Source: Bacteroidia bacterium (GTDB taxonomy: Bacteria; Bacteroidota; Bacteroidia; Cytophagales; Cyclobacteriaceae). Taken from it: a stretch of 64,000 bases of DNA. Within the stretch, counting starts at the first letter, position 1. Every line of letters begins with the position of its first letter. Below are positions 44,959 through 52,729 of this stretch, one piece after another. Under the pieces are notes generated by a model that saw only the letters and a program-made list of their open reading frames with translations, did no database searches and was not told the DNA's origin. The stretch lies in contig JAUILA010000004.1 in the NCBI GenBank assembly GCA_030432655.1, positions 124,001 to 188,000 on the forward strand, read 5' to 3'. The translations under genes and the position numbers were made by a program.

Positions 44959-46034
44959 TGACTGCGCTCTTTCCAGTGTTCGAGCCGGTGATTCATTACC
45001 CTGAACCAGAGGACCGGTACAAGCGAAAGAATGATCATGGCAGAGTATCCTGCCGGCAGTTGCGGGCTTTCGTCATAATGATTTAACACCTGGTATCGCT
45101 TAATCGCATTGGCGTGATGGTCGGAATGACGCTGCAGCTGGAAGAGAAAAAAATTACTGATAATGTGACTGGCATTCCACGAATGAAGCGGGCTTACCCG
45201 TTCGTACCGCCCGGGACTGATTTCCCTGCGCTCAATTCCATAGTGTTCAATGTAGTTTACCTGTTCGAGGAGGGTGAAGGCAATAATACTCTGGGCGATA
45301 AAGAATACGGGAAGCTGCCATACGAAGTGTCCGGCCATAAGGCTGAAAATACCTGTGACCACCATTATAAAAATGGCAGGCAACAGCGCATACCATATCA
45401 TTTTATTATGCAGGCCCAGGACAGGCAGGCTATTTCGCCTGAGTCGTTCATTCTCCAGTTTCCAGGCATGTTGATATCCCCCAAAAACACTTCTTACCCA
45501 GAAAGCATAAAAAGATTCATTCCGCCTTGACGTAGCAGGGTCTTCCGGTGTGGCTACCGTGACGTGGTGGCCCCTGTTGTGTTCAATATAAAAATGCATA
45601 TAGCAGACTGTCATAAGTAGCACCTGGCTGTAAAACCGCTCGAGTGATGACTTTTTATGTCCGAGTTCATGGGCCACGGTTATTCCGATGCCCCCGGTAA
45701 CAATCCCTGTTCCCAGCGTGAAGCCGGCCCATTCCAGAGGCGTACTGAGGTTACCAAAAGTAACAATCCGGAAAGCCCAGAACAGGAACGCGAGTTGGAA
45801 GAAGGTCCATGCATAAGTGACGAAACGATAATAAAATGCATTTGAAACCAGGCTGACCTTATTTTCAGGGACATTGAACGTGGAGGTCCCGGCAAGGAGG
45901 TCCAGAAGCGGAATCAGCAAAAAGGCAATACCAAACGCCAGCCAGTTCCAGGCCTCTCCAAGGTAATATCCTGCCACAACTGCGGCGGGAATAATGAAAG
46001 CCATGAAGAAGCCTATTTTTCTAAGGGAGCCCAT
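44955..46034 (-). CDS. alkB: Alkane 1-monooxygenase-like membrane di-iron hydroxylase (AlkB family)
   Basis: A 359-residue integral membrane protein with about six helices. The histidine boxes of AlkB-type di-iron enzymes are all present: H-E-L-G-H-K (122-127), E-H-N-R-G-H-H (151-157) and Q-R-H-S-D-H-H (301-307); N-Y-I-E-H-Y-G (260-266) is the extra AlkB-typical motif that separates it from desaturases. It would hydroxylate medium-chain alkanes or fatty acyl chains with electrons from rubredoxin, which is not encoded here. It is the first gene of a three-gene operon with the TonB receptor and DUF4249. Confidence 0.9.
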   Translation of the reverse strand: MGSLRKIGFFMAFIIPAAVVAGYYLGEAWNWLAFGIAFLLIPLLDLLAGTSTFNVPENKVSLVSNAFYYRFVTYAWTFFQLAFLFWAFRIVTFGNLSTPLEWAGFTLGTGIVTGGIGITVAHELGHKKSSLERFYSQVLLMTVCYMHFYIEHNRGHHVTVATPEDPATSRRNESFYAFWVRSVFGGYQHAWKLENERLRRNSLPVLGLHNKMIWYALLPAIFIMVVTGIFSLMAGHFVWQLPVFFIAQSIIAFTLLEQVNYIEHYGIERREISPGRYERVSPLHSWNASHIISNFFLFQLQRHSDHHANAIKRYQVLNHYDESPQLPAGYSAMIILSLVPVLWFRVMNHRLEHWKERSQ

Positions 46035-46056
46035 AAAAATTAAATTCCGGTATTTA

Positions 46057-46068
46057 AATTACGTAATT
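46057..46068. promoter_or_regulatory. Palindrome AATTACGTAATT upstream of alkB
   Basis: A perfect 12-bp palindrome 23 bases before the alkB start codon, in the divergent gap with the DUF6503 gene. It is a fitting size for a TetR-type operator half or core. Confidence 0.5.
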
Positions 46069-46069
46069 G

Positions 46070-46083
46070 AAGTAATTTATTAG
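46070..46083. promoter_or_regulatory. Motif AAGTAATTTATTAG shared with the TetR promoter region
   Basis: This 14-mer matches 13 of 14 bases of 47436-47449 in the TetR intergenic gap. It lies next to the palindrome in the alkB promoter region, so it is a candidate TetR binding site. Confidence 0.5.
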
Positions 46084-46085
46084 TG

Positions 46086-46103
46086 TTAATAATAAATTAT
46101 TAA
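46086..46103. promoter_or_regulatory. Inverted repeat TTAATAAT-AA-ATTATTAA
   Basis: Perfect 8-bp arms separated by two bases in the same 145-bp divergent region. It could be a second operator or simply part of an A+T-rich promoter. Confidence 0.4.
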
Positions 46104-46179
46104 GCGGTAAATCCTCCAGATTACGGGGGGCCGTTTAATTGGTAATTGGCTACCATTGGGTAATCTTAAATAATAATCG

Positions 46180-46821
46180 ATGAATAAAGTATTTGTTATT
46201 CTGCTACTCTTGCTGGCTTCTTGCTCCGGCAGGCCGGGCTCCGGGGAAATTATTGACCGCTCCATTCAGTTTCATGACCCATCCGGAAACTGGTCTGAAT
46301 ATGAGGTGATGCTTGAGCTGGAGGAGTCGCGTCCGGGGGGAGAACCCAGAAACACTAAAATATGGATCGATAACAGCCGCACATTTTTCCGGATGAATCG
46401 TAATGACTCAGAAATTCACGGAATGGAGTCGGATTCCTGCTTTGTTGAGAAGGGAGAAGTGGATTGCGACCGGGTCAGTACAATGAGAAATTATTACACT
46501 TACTTGTGGGGATTACCTATGAAACTTAAAGATCCGGGGGCAGAGATAGATCCTGTTGCCGAAGATGGTGTCCTCAACGGCGAACCGGTCTATTTAGTGG
46601 ATGTCACCTATGAGAACGATACCTGGACCTTTTATTTTGCTAAAGATACGTATGAGCTGCTGGCGTATAAGTTTGTTAAGAAAGATGGTTCGGGAGAATA
46701 TATCATTCCGGACGGGGTTTATTCAGCCGGCAACATCCGTTTGCCGGATAAGCGTTCCTGGTACGGACTTGACAGTACTTATCTGGGGGTTGACCGGATT
46801 GTATACTCGGAATCTGACTGA
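46180..46821 (+). CDS. DUF6503-like lipoprotein
   Basis: A 213-residue protein with lipobox LLLASC (Cys15). The mature part begins G-E-I-I-D-R-S-I-Q-F-H-D-P and is beta-rich, like the LolA-type folds of Bacteroidota families annotated DUF6503; the two other Cys (S-C-F-V-E and V-D-C-D) may form a disulfide. Function unknown. It is divergent from alkB and convergent with the tetR gene, so it may be part of the same regulated group. Confidence 0.78.
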   Translation: MNKVFVILLLLLASCSGRPGSGEIIDRSIQFHDPSGNWSEYEVMLELEESRPGGEPRNTKIWIDNSRTFFRMNRNDSEIHGMESDSCFVEKGEVDCDRVSTMRNYYTYLWGLPMKLKDPGAEIDPVAEDGVLNGEPVYLVDVTYENDTWTFYFAKDTYELLAYKFVKKDGSGEYIIPDGVYSAGNIRLPDKRSWYGLDSTYLGVDRIVYSESD

Positions 46822-47403
46822 TCAGGCCTTTAATCCGATGATAAGCATATCGGCGAGTTGATTTCCCAGGGATTCCGGATCTATAACACCCTGCGGGTCA
46901 TACCAGTGCGGCATCCAGTTTAGCGAACTGAACAGGGTCATCACGGCAAGTTTGGTATCGACATGTATGAATTCTCCTTTATCAATACCCTGCTGAATAA
47001 TTCGTTTGAACCTGTTGATGTAATTTATCCGCAACAGCAGAAATTCCCGCAGGAATGGCTGGCTCAGATGACGGTGCTCGTTCATGAATACAGCTGATTC
47101 AGTCAGGTTATCAGACATAATATGAATATGCGCCACAATGCCGGCGCGAAGCTTTTGGCTTGAGCTTACATCTGACCGTTCCACTTCTTCCAGTTTGCTC
47201 CGGAATTTCTCAGCCATCCCGAAACAAAGGTTTTGCAGGATCTCCTCCTTGGAGCGGATATGTGAATAAAGACTTGCCGCTTCAATTCCAAGGGCGTTGG
47301 CAAGGTCCCTCATGGAAGTGGCTGAATACCCGTTGACGCGGAATAATTCTGCAGCTTTATCAATAACCTGATCTTTCCTGCTTCTGTGTTCCACAAATTC
47401 CAT
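46822..47403 (-). CDS. TetR/AcrR family transcriptional regulator
   Basis: A 193-residue protein with an N-terminal helix-turn-helix at about 14-58 (A-A-E-L-F-R-V-N-G-Y and L-A-N-A-L-G-I-E-A-A-S-L-Y-S-H-I). The rest is the ligand-binding helical core. The gene is next to the DUF6503/alkB group, and its own upstream gap contains a close match (47436-47449) to a motif in the alkB promoter, consistent with autoregulation plus control of alkB. The inducer is unknown; a fatty-acyl compound or alkane is plausible. Confidence 0.92.
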   Translation of the reverse strand: MEFVEHRSRKDQVIDKAAELFRVNGYSATSMRDLANALGIEAASLYSHIRSKEEILQNLCFGMAEKFRSKLEEVERSDVSSSQKLRAGIVAHIHIMSDNLTESAVFMNEHRHLSQPFLREFLLLRINYINRFKRIIQQGIDKGEFIHVDTKLAVMTLFSSLNWMPHWYDPQGVIDPESLGNQLADMLIIGLKA

Positions 47404-47435
47404 GTGACAAAAATAAGGATTCTGACCAGTGAATA

Positions 47436-47449
47436 AAGTAATTTAGTAG
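47436..47449. promoter_or_regulatory. TetR-region copy of the shared 14-mer
   Basis: AAGTAATTTAGTAG in the 55-bp divergent gap between the tetR gene and the membrane protein gene, one base different from 46070-46083. It overlaps the TAGATTTG box of the plus-strand gene by three bases, so bound protein could block it. Confidence 0.5.
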
Positions 47450-47454
47450 ATTTG
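47447..47454 (+). promoter_or_regulatory. Candidate -7 element giving a leaderless start
   Basis: TAGATTTG is an exact TAnnTTTG element ending only four bases before the ATG at 47459. No -33 TTG was found at normal spacing. Confidence 0.4.
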
Positions 47455-47458
47455 AATC

Positions 47459-47947
47459 ATGACCAAGAATGAGCTGGAAGATTTTGAGCGACGAATAAGT
47501 CTGATCTTTCACGGATCCATTGCACTGACGCTGTTGCCATTCGTTTTACTGTACCTTGAATTCACCCACGATAACCTGCAGCCGTTTTATACAGGATACT
47601 GGTTTCTCGATCCCGTGATGTTGCTGGCAGCAGCAATTATCGTATTTGTCGGGTTCAGAAATTACAGGAGTCATCTGACAGAGATTCCTCCGGGGGCTTC
47701 ACTGGATCGGAAATTTGAACATTTGTTCAGAATTTACCTGGGCTTTTACCTGCGTATCTTTCTCGCATCAACGCTGCTCGTTTTTGCCTATTGGCTTACC
47801 GGTGCCCTTGGGGTGGTGATCGGCTATGTGGTAATTCTTTTTCTGTTGTCCCTTCACCGGCCGACACGGATGCGCTTCGTGCGTGATATGCCGGTAACCG
47901 GTGCAGAAAAGGACTTTATCCTTCAGAAAAACGGGGGAGATGAATAA
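47459..47947 (+). CDS. Uncharacterised four-helix membrane protein
   Basis: A 162-residue protein I do not recognise. Four hydrophobic stretches are visible: about 16-35 (L-T-L-L-P-F-V-L-L), 48-65 (M-L-L-A-A-A-I-I-V-F), 95-115 and 118-138. The loops are short and partly basic. It starts 55 bases divergent from the tetR gene, so it may be controlled by that repressor. Its 3' end overlaps a small minus-strand open frame. Confidence 0.75.
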   Translation: MTKNELEDFERRISLIFHGSIALTLLPFVLLYLEFTHDNLQPFYTGYWFLDPVMLLAAAIIVFVGFRNYRSHLTEIPPGASLDRKFEHLFRIYLGFYLRIFLASTLLVFAYWLTGALGVVIGYVVILFLLSLHRPTRMRFVRDMPVTGAEKDFILQKNGGDE

Positions 47948-48062
47948 GTCCGCTTTGTTCCATTTCCAGTCCCGAACCTGTGAATTTTATAAAATAAAAG
48001 ACAAGGATGGCGATAAAAATACCGAGAATGATTACCAGCGTTTGTTTGGTACGGTTTCGCAT
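47916..48062 (-). CDS. Possible 48-residue single-span membrane peptide
   Basis: The minus-strand frame starts with ATG at 48062 and ends with TAA at 47916. It begins MRNRTKQTLVIILG and contains one hydrophobic helix of about 18 residues (LVIILGIFIAILVFYFI) bounded by Lys/Arg on the N side and Lys after it, a textbook single-span protein. The C-terminal part (about 20 residues) is polar. It fills an otherwise empty gap and overlaps the neighbouring gene by 32 bases at the 3' ends. No family is recognised; conservation in relatives would decide. Confidence 0.45.
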   Translation of the reverse strand: MRNRTKQTLVIILGIFIAILVFYFIKFTGSGLEMEQSGLIHLPRFSEG

Positions 48063-48144
48063 TTAATACATAGCTTAGGTGCGTATGTAAAAGACTCAAT
48101 GAATGATCAATTGGTTGTAAAAACCTCGTGAAAAATTAACGTTA

Positions 48145-49413
48145 CTGAAGAATTTACTGATCATATCCTACTATTGGCCCCCAAGCGGGGGAGGCGGTGT
48201 ACAGCGCTGGCTTAAATTCTCCAAATACCTGCCTGAGCAGGGATGGCACTGCCTGGTACTGACGCCCGAAAATCCTTCGTTTGATAATATTGATGATTCA
48301 CTGGAGAATGAAGTACACCCGGATACAGAGGTGCTGAAAATTCCCATCTGGGAGCCGTACAAGTTGTTCAAAAAACTCAAGGGCGAAGAAAAACTTGAAC
48401 AGGGAGTGACCCCGGTAAGGGCTGGCTACCTTTCGCGCTTTATCCGCGGAAACATCTTCATACCCGACCCGCGACGATTCTGGGTGGGACCGGCGGTTAA
48501 ATTTGTCAGGCACTTTCTGAAGGACCGGTCGATTGATGCCATTGTGACAACCGGACCGCCACACAGCATGCACCTGATCGGGTTAAAGCTGCACAGGAAA
48601 ACGAATATACCCTGGATCGCTGATTTCAGAGATCCATGGAGCAATTGGGATATGCTGGATCAATTTAACCTTACGAATATTGCCCGTAATATGCATCGCA
48701 GCCTTGAAAGAAAAGTCATGCGGAATGCCTCCGGCACAATTACAGTGAGTAAGGAATGGGCAATGGATTTCCAGACAGATTACAACATCCTTCCTGAAGT
48801 ACTTACCAACGGTTTTGACGAGGAAGATTTTCACGGGACAAGTCAGCCGGACTACGGCTCCTTTGATTTAATGCATGCAGGCCTGTTAAACTCCTTCCGG
48901 GACAGTCCGGAATTCTGGAAGGTGTGTGCCCGTTTTTTTTCTGAGAATGACGTTAACGGAAAAGTCGTGCTTCGTGGAATGCTGGATTCAGACATTAAGG
49001 ACAGGCTACTGAACTCATCTCTTGCTTCACACCTCGATATAGAAGGGTCTGTACCACATAAGGAGGTCATTGAGCTATATCAGAAGTCTTTCGTTCTCCT
49101 CCTTTTTATGAACAACAGTCAGAATGCGTCAGGGCATATCCCTGGCAAACTGTTTGAGTACCTGGCCGCTAACCGATGGATTCTTGCCATAGGTGACCCG
49201 AACGGTGCTTCTGCCAGGATTATCCGCGAATCCGGGCATGGGAAAGTGGTTGCCTGGGATGACCCGAAGGCAATGAAAGAGGCGCTGGACGAATACTTTC
49301 AATTTTACCGGGAAAAAAGATTGCCGGATCCGGATACTATCCGCAAATATTCAAGGGAATCTTTGGCGCAACAGCTTGCTGTTTACCTGGATGAAGTTAC
49401 CGGGCAGGAATGA
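48145..49413 (+). CDS. Glycosyltransferase (GT4-like), probable CTG start
   Basis: The frame is open from 48121 and reads L-K-N-L-L-I-I-S-Y-Y-W-P-P-S-G-G-G-V-Q-R-W from 48145, the typical N-terminus of this Bacteroidota group (normally M-K-K-L-L-I-I...Y-Y-W-P-P). No ATG, GTG or TTG lies in frame near it; the first is GTG at 48331, which would remove the donor-binding N-terminus. CTG at 48145 is therefore the best start, giving 422 residues. The C-terminal half shows G-K-L-F-E-Y-L-A and a GT-B E-x7-E-like region. It belongs to the surface-glycan cluster. Confidence 0.8.
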   Translation: MKNLLIISYYWPPSGGGGVQRWLKFSKYLPEQGWHCLVLTPENPSFDNIDDSLENEVHPDTEVLKIPIWEPYKLFKKLKGEEKLEQGVTPVRAGYLSRFIRGNIFIPDPRRFWVGPAVKFVRHFLKDRSIDAIVTTGPPHSMHLIGLKLHRKTNIPWIADFRDPWSNWDMLDQFNLTNIARNMHRSLERKVMRNASGTITVSKEWAMDFQTDYNILPEVLTNGFDEEDFHGTSQPDYGSFDLMHAGLLNSFRDSPEFWKVCARFFSENDVNGKVVLRGMLDSDIKDRLLNSSLASHLDIEGSVPHKEVIELYQKSFVLLLFMNNSQNASGHIPGKLFEYLAANRWILAIGDPNGASARIIRESGHGKVVAWDDPKAMKEALDEYFQFYREKRLPDPDTIRKYSRESLAQQLAVYLDEVTGQE

Positions 49414-50037
49414 TCATGCGTTTTTGAGAAAATAGGGGAATTTTTTCAGGATCCTGAGGAATTTTTCCACCGGTTCATTATGTGCCCTGCGGTTCCCTTC
49501 CGCGTCATTGTGTTTCTGCCTGAAATCCACCAGTGCCTGGTCAAAATCTCCTTCTGCTTTAATAGCACTCCAGAATGAGGCAAAGTCCTTTTCTCCGTCT
49601 GACAGCCTAAACGTTAGTTTGTTTGGTTTGTCTTTGAGGAACAGTTCAATATTCTCATTCACACAATCCACGTAATCAAGACAAATGGCACTGGTATCTG
49701 TTATTTCATGCTCCTGTCTTTTCTGTATGCCATAGGCATAGGCACGCACGATTCCTGTCTCCCGGTTCCAGCGCTTCTTGTAACTTTCAGCTGTATCCTG
49801 CCGGTCTCGAAGCATGTGAACATAAAAAGCATCCTGGCCATAAAGTTTATCCAGCCGGCCAAGGTACCACGACAGCCGGTTATCTATCTCGATATGATTT
49901 TCGGGAAACTTTACCCTCGCGTCTCCGGTTAGCTGACACTGACTTTCGTGGGCGACAGAATAATTCGTAATGTGGCGGCATGCCCGCTCCAGGCTCAGTG
50001 ATCCGGTTCGCCCGGTTGATAAGACAAAAACATTCAT
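49414..50037 (-). CDS. Sulfotransferase-like protein
   Basis: A 207-residue protein with the PAPS 5'-phosphosulfate loop F-V-L-S-T-G-R-T-G-S (residues 4-13) and a 3'-phosphate segment R-D-R-Q-D-T-A-E-S-Y near 77-86. That pattern fits a small sulfotransferase, though the overall length is short and the substrate unknown. It sits on the minus strand between two plus-strand glycosyltransferases, so sulfation of a surface glycan is a reasonable guess. Confidence 0.7.
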   Translation of the reverse strand: MNVFVLSTGRTGSLSLERACRHITNYSVAHESQCQLTGDARVKFPENHIEIDNRLSWYLGRLDKLYGQDAFYVHMLRDRQDTAESYKKRWNRETGIVRAYAYGIQKRQEHEITDTSAICLDYVDCVNENIELFLKDKPNKLTFRLSDGEKDFASFWSAIKAEGDFDQALVDFRQKHNDAEGNRRAHNEPVEKFLRILKKFPYFLKNA

Positions 50038-50092
50038 AATATTCTGTTACTTTAGCGCAAAGTAACTATTTCATTTTCAATCAGGGAAATTT

Positions 50093-51289
50093 ATGAAAAT
50101 AGGCATGTTGCTGGACACCTCATTTCCCCCGGATTCCAGGGTGGAGAACGAAGCAGTCAGCCTGATCCGGGCCGGGCATGAAGTCAGCCTGTTTTCCCTT
50201 GATTACGATAGTGGCATGCCCGCGGAAGAACGTGTAAACGGTATTGATGTACACCGGTTTAGCGCTTCTCAACTTACCTATAAACTATCGGCCCTGGCTT
50301 ATTCATTCCCATTGTTTCGCCGTTTGGTGTCGCCCCTGGTAGGCGAATTTATCAACCGGGTCCGTCCCGATATTCTCCATGTTCATGACATGATCCTCGG
50401 TGAAACCGGCCTGCGCCTTGCCAGAAAAAATAAACTTCCTTGTATACTTGACCTGCACGAAAACAGACCGGTCATCATGCGCGAATATGTGCATGTCAAG
50501 AAATTTCCCGGGAATGTGCTGATCAATCCCTCAAGATGGGAGAAGGCACAAAAACGACTAGTCAACCGTGCTGACCGTGTAATTGTGGTCACTGAGGAAG
50601 CGAAGAAGCAATTGATCAATGATTATAAGAAGCCCGGTGAACTGGTAACAGTTGTCCCGAATACGATTCATCCGGATATATACCTGGCCTATCCGGTGGA
50701 TCCCCGGATAATTAATCCTTCCGGGGAGTTCACCTTGCTATACATGGGAGATACCGGGCTCAGAAGGGGGACCGATACGGCGATACGCGCACTGTCAATT
50801 CTGCGCAACGCCGGGCAAGAGGTGCGGTTGGTGCTGGTCGGGAGTAATACGGAGGATGTGGAACTTCACAAGCTTACGGAATCGCTTAACCTGAAATCCC
50901 ATGTCCTGTTCCAGGGATGGCAGGATGTTTCCAGGTTTCCATCCTACGTGGCGGTGTCAGATCTGTGCCTTTCTCCGCTCAAACGAAATCTGCATCATGA
51001 TACTACCTATGCCAATAAGATATTTCAATACATGGCCATGGGTAAGCCGGTACTGGTGAGTGACTGTCCGGCCCAGGAGCGGGTTATAAAGGAATCTCAT
51101 GCCGGGCTGGTTCACCGCGCTGACGATCCGTCAGACATGGCAGCAAAAATTCTCACGCTCATTGAAAATCCGGCATTACGCAAGAAAATGGGGGAGAATG
51201 CAGCATCGGCCGTTCAGAAAACCTGGAACTGGCAGCATACGAGCCGGGATTTGGTTGAGATGTATAAATCACTTGCGAAAGAAGCGTAA
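50093..51289 (+). CDS. Family 4 glycosyltransferase
   Basis: A 398-residue GT-B enzyme. The N-terminus is MKIGMLLDTSFPPDSRVENEA-like, with a glycine-poor acceptor domain; the donor domain begins near 215 with L-L-Y-M-G-D-T-G-L-R-R-G-T and ends with K-I-F-Q-Y-M-A-M-G-K-P-V-L-V-S-D, the nucleotide-sugar-binding block of the family. It converges with the flippase gene, overlapping by 21 bases. The sugar is unknown. Confidence 0.9.
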   Translation: MKIGMLLDTSFPPDSRVENEAVSLIRAGHEVSLFSLDYDSGMPAEERVNGIDVHRFSASQLTYKLSALAYSFPLFRRLVSPLVGEFINRVRPDILHVHDMILGETGLRLARKNKLPCILDLHENRPVIMREYVHVKKFPGNVLINPSRWEKAQKRLVNRADRVIVVTEEAKKQLINDYKKPGELVTVVPNTIHPDIYLAYPVDPRIINPSGEFTLLYMGDTGLRRGTDTAIRALSILRNAGQEVRLVLVGSNTEDVELHKLTESLNLKSHVLFQGWQDVSRFPSYVAVSDLCLSPLKRNLHHDTTYANKIFQYMAMGKPVLVSDCPAQERVIKESHAGLVHRADDPSDMAAKILTLIENPALRKKMGENAASAVQKTWNWQHTSRDLVEMYKSLAKEA

Positions 51290-52729
51290 ACTCATTTCCA
51301 TAAGTTCATTAAGCTCAGGTGAAAAACGGGAGAAATATACTCCCGGCACCGTTATCAGAAGCAGAATCACCGTTTTTACAAAGGAGGTTACCCAGATTGA
51401 ACCAACTGTTGGTACAAACCAGGCTATGAGTCCGGCAAATGCAAACAGGAGCAGGGCAAGAATATTTTTCCTGGTAAACGGGTTAAGACCCATACGAATT
51501 CTCAGGTATAACAGCCGCATGATGTTGTAGGCAAGGAGAGAGATTGCCGTTGCGATAGCTGCTCCCATAACTCCGAAGGCCGGGATCAGGAGGAGGTTGG
51601 TAACGATGGTCATGATCAGCAACAGTACGCTGAAGAATGCATCAACACGGTAATAAATGGAATTTACCATGATGTACCCGTTCAAACCAGCTCCGGTATC
51701 AAATACCTGGGACAACCCGAGGAATAAGAAGATCAGCAGACTTTCCGAGAACTCATCATCGAGAAACGACAACAGCAGGTCGTAATTGACCAGGATCAGC
51801 AGGAATGCTCCCCCGCAAAGAATGAATTGATTAATGGCAGATTTTTTATACAAGGAATCAATACTGTCAATCTCTTTCCTGTGAAAGGCTTCTGCAATCA
51901 GGGAGGGAGCAGTGCGGGCGATCGAACTCGCCGGTATTCTGATTACCATCGCCATCGCTGCCGGGATACTGTAAATTCCGACATCACTCAGGCCAAGCAT
52001 GGCGCCCAGCATTAAAATATCCACTTTATTAATCAGAAAGGAGGATATACCACTGAGAATATTGTAAGTATTAAATCGCTGGATTTGCCTGAAACTGGAT
52101 GCATCTTCTTTTGTAAGCATCAGGCTGTCCGGCAATAATCTCATTGCTGCAATGTAGATGAGTGTGGCAAGCATAATCACAGAATACGCCATGGCGTACA
52201 GGATGATAAATGTGTGGAATGACATGGTACCCTGCGCGTAGACCAGGATCAAAATCATCCAAAGGACCCTCAAAAATATAAATGGCATACTCGCCGATAG
52301 CACATTCTTGTAAAAGGCCTTCAGGTAAGCATCGAACAGGTTGTAAAAAACCATAGCGATGCTGAAAGGAATGAGCAGGTAATAATAGTCGACAAAAAGG
52401 GATGATTGTTCTATATAGTATGCTTCAACAGCCCCCCTGAATATAAAAAACAGCGAAAGAATTATGGCGAGGCCGGCCGAACAAATCCAGATACCAATGG
52501 TCAGCGATCTTCTTTCCAGACGGGGGAAGAACCGTATGATCATATTGGGCGTTCCAAACTGGGAGAATTGGGCTATTACAATAGTCACGGACAAAAGCAG
52601 CCTGGTAAGTCCGAACTGGTCCAGCTCCAGAAAACTTGGAAACAGAAGGACAAGGTTGACATACCCGAGTATTACCCCGGCGTATTGAATAAGGCTGTTC
52701 CAAATGCTATTGCGGCGAACTATTCCCAT
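51269..52729 (-). CDS. Polysaccharide flippase (Wzx/MOP superfamily)
   Basis: A 486-residue membrane protein with 12-14 hydrophobic segments, starting M-G-I-V-R-R-N-S-I-W-N-S-L-I-Q-Y. The pattern of an N-terminal amphipathic helix and paired helices fits the MOP superfamily of Wzx-type undecaprenyl-linked glycan flippases. It overlaps the methyltransferase gene upstream by 10 bases, so the two form an operon. It would move an O-antigen-like unit across the inner membrane. Confidence 0.9.
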   Translation of the reverse strand: MGIVRRNSIWNSLIQYAGVILGYVNLVLLFPSFLELDQFGLTRLLLSVTIVIAQFSQFGTPNMIIRFFPRLERRSLTIGIWICSAGLAIILSLFFIFRGAVEAYYIEQSSLFVDYYYLLIPFSIAMVFYNLFDAYLKAFYKNVLSASMPFIFLRVLWMILILVYAQGTMSFHTFIILYAMAYSVIMLATLIYIAAMRLLPDSLMLTKEDASSFRQIQRFNTYNILSGISSFLINKVDILMLGAMLGLSDVGIYSIPAAMAMVIRIPASSIARTAPSLIAEAFHRKEIDSIDSLYKKSAINQFILCGGAFLLILVNYDLLLSFLDDEFSESLLIFLFLGLSQVFDTGAGLNGYIMVNSIYYRVDAFFSVLLLIMTIVTNLLLIPAFGVMGAAIATAISLLAYNIMRLLYLRIRMGLNPFTRKNILALLLFAFAGLIAWFVPTVGSIWVTSFVKTVILLLITVPGVYFSRFSPELNELMEMSLRFFRK

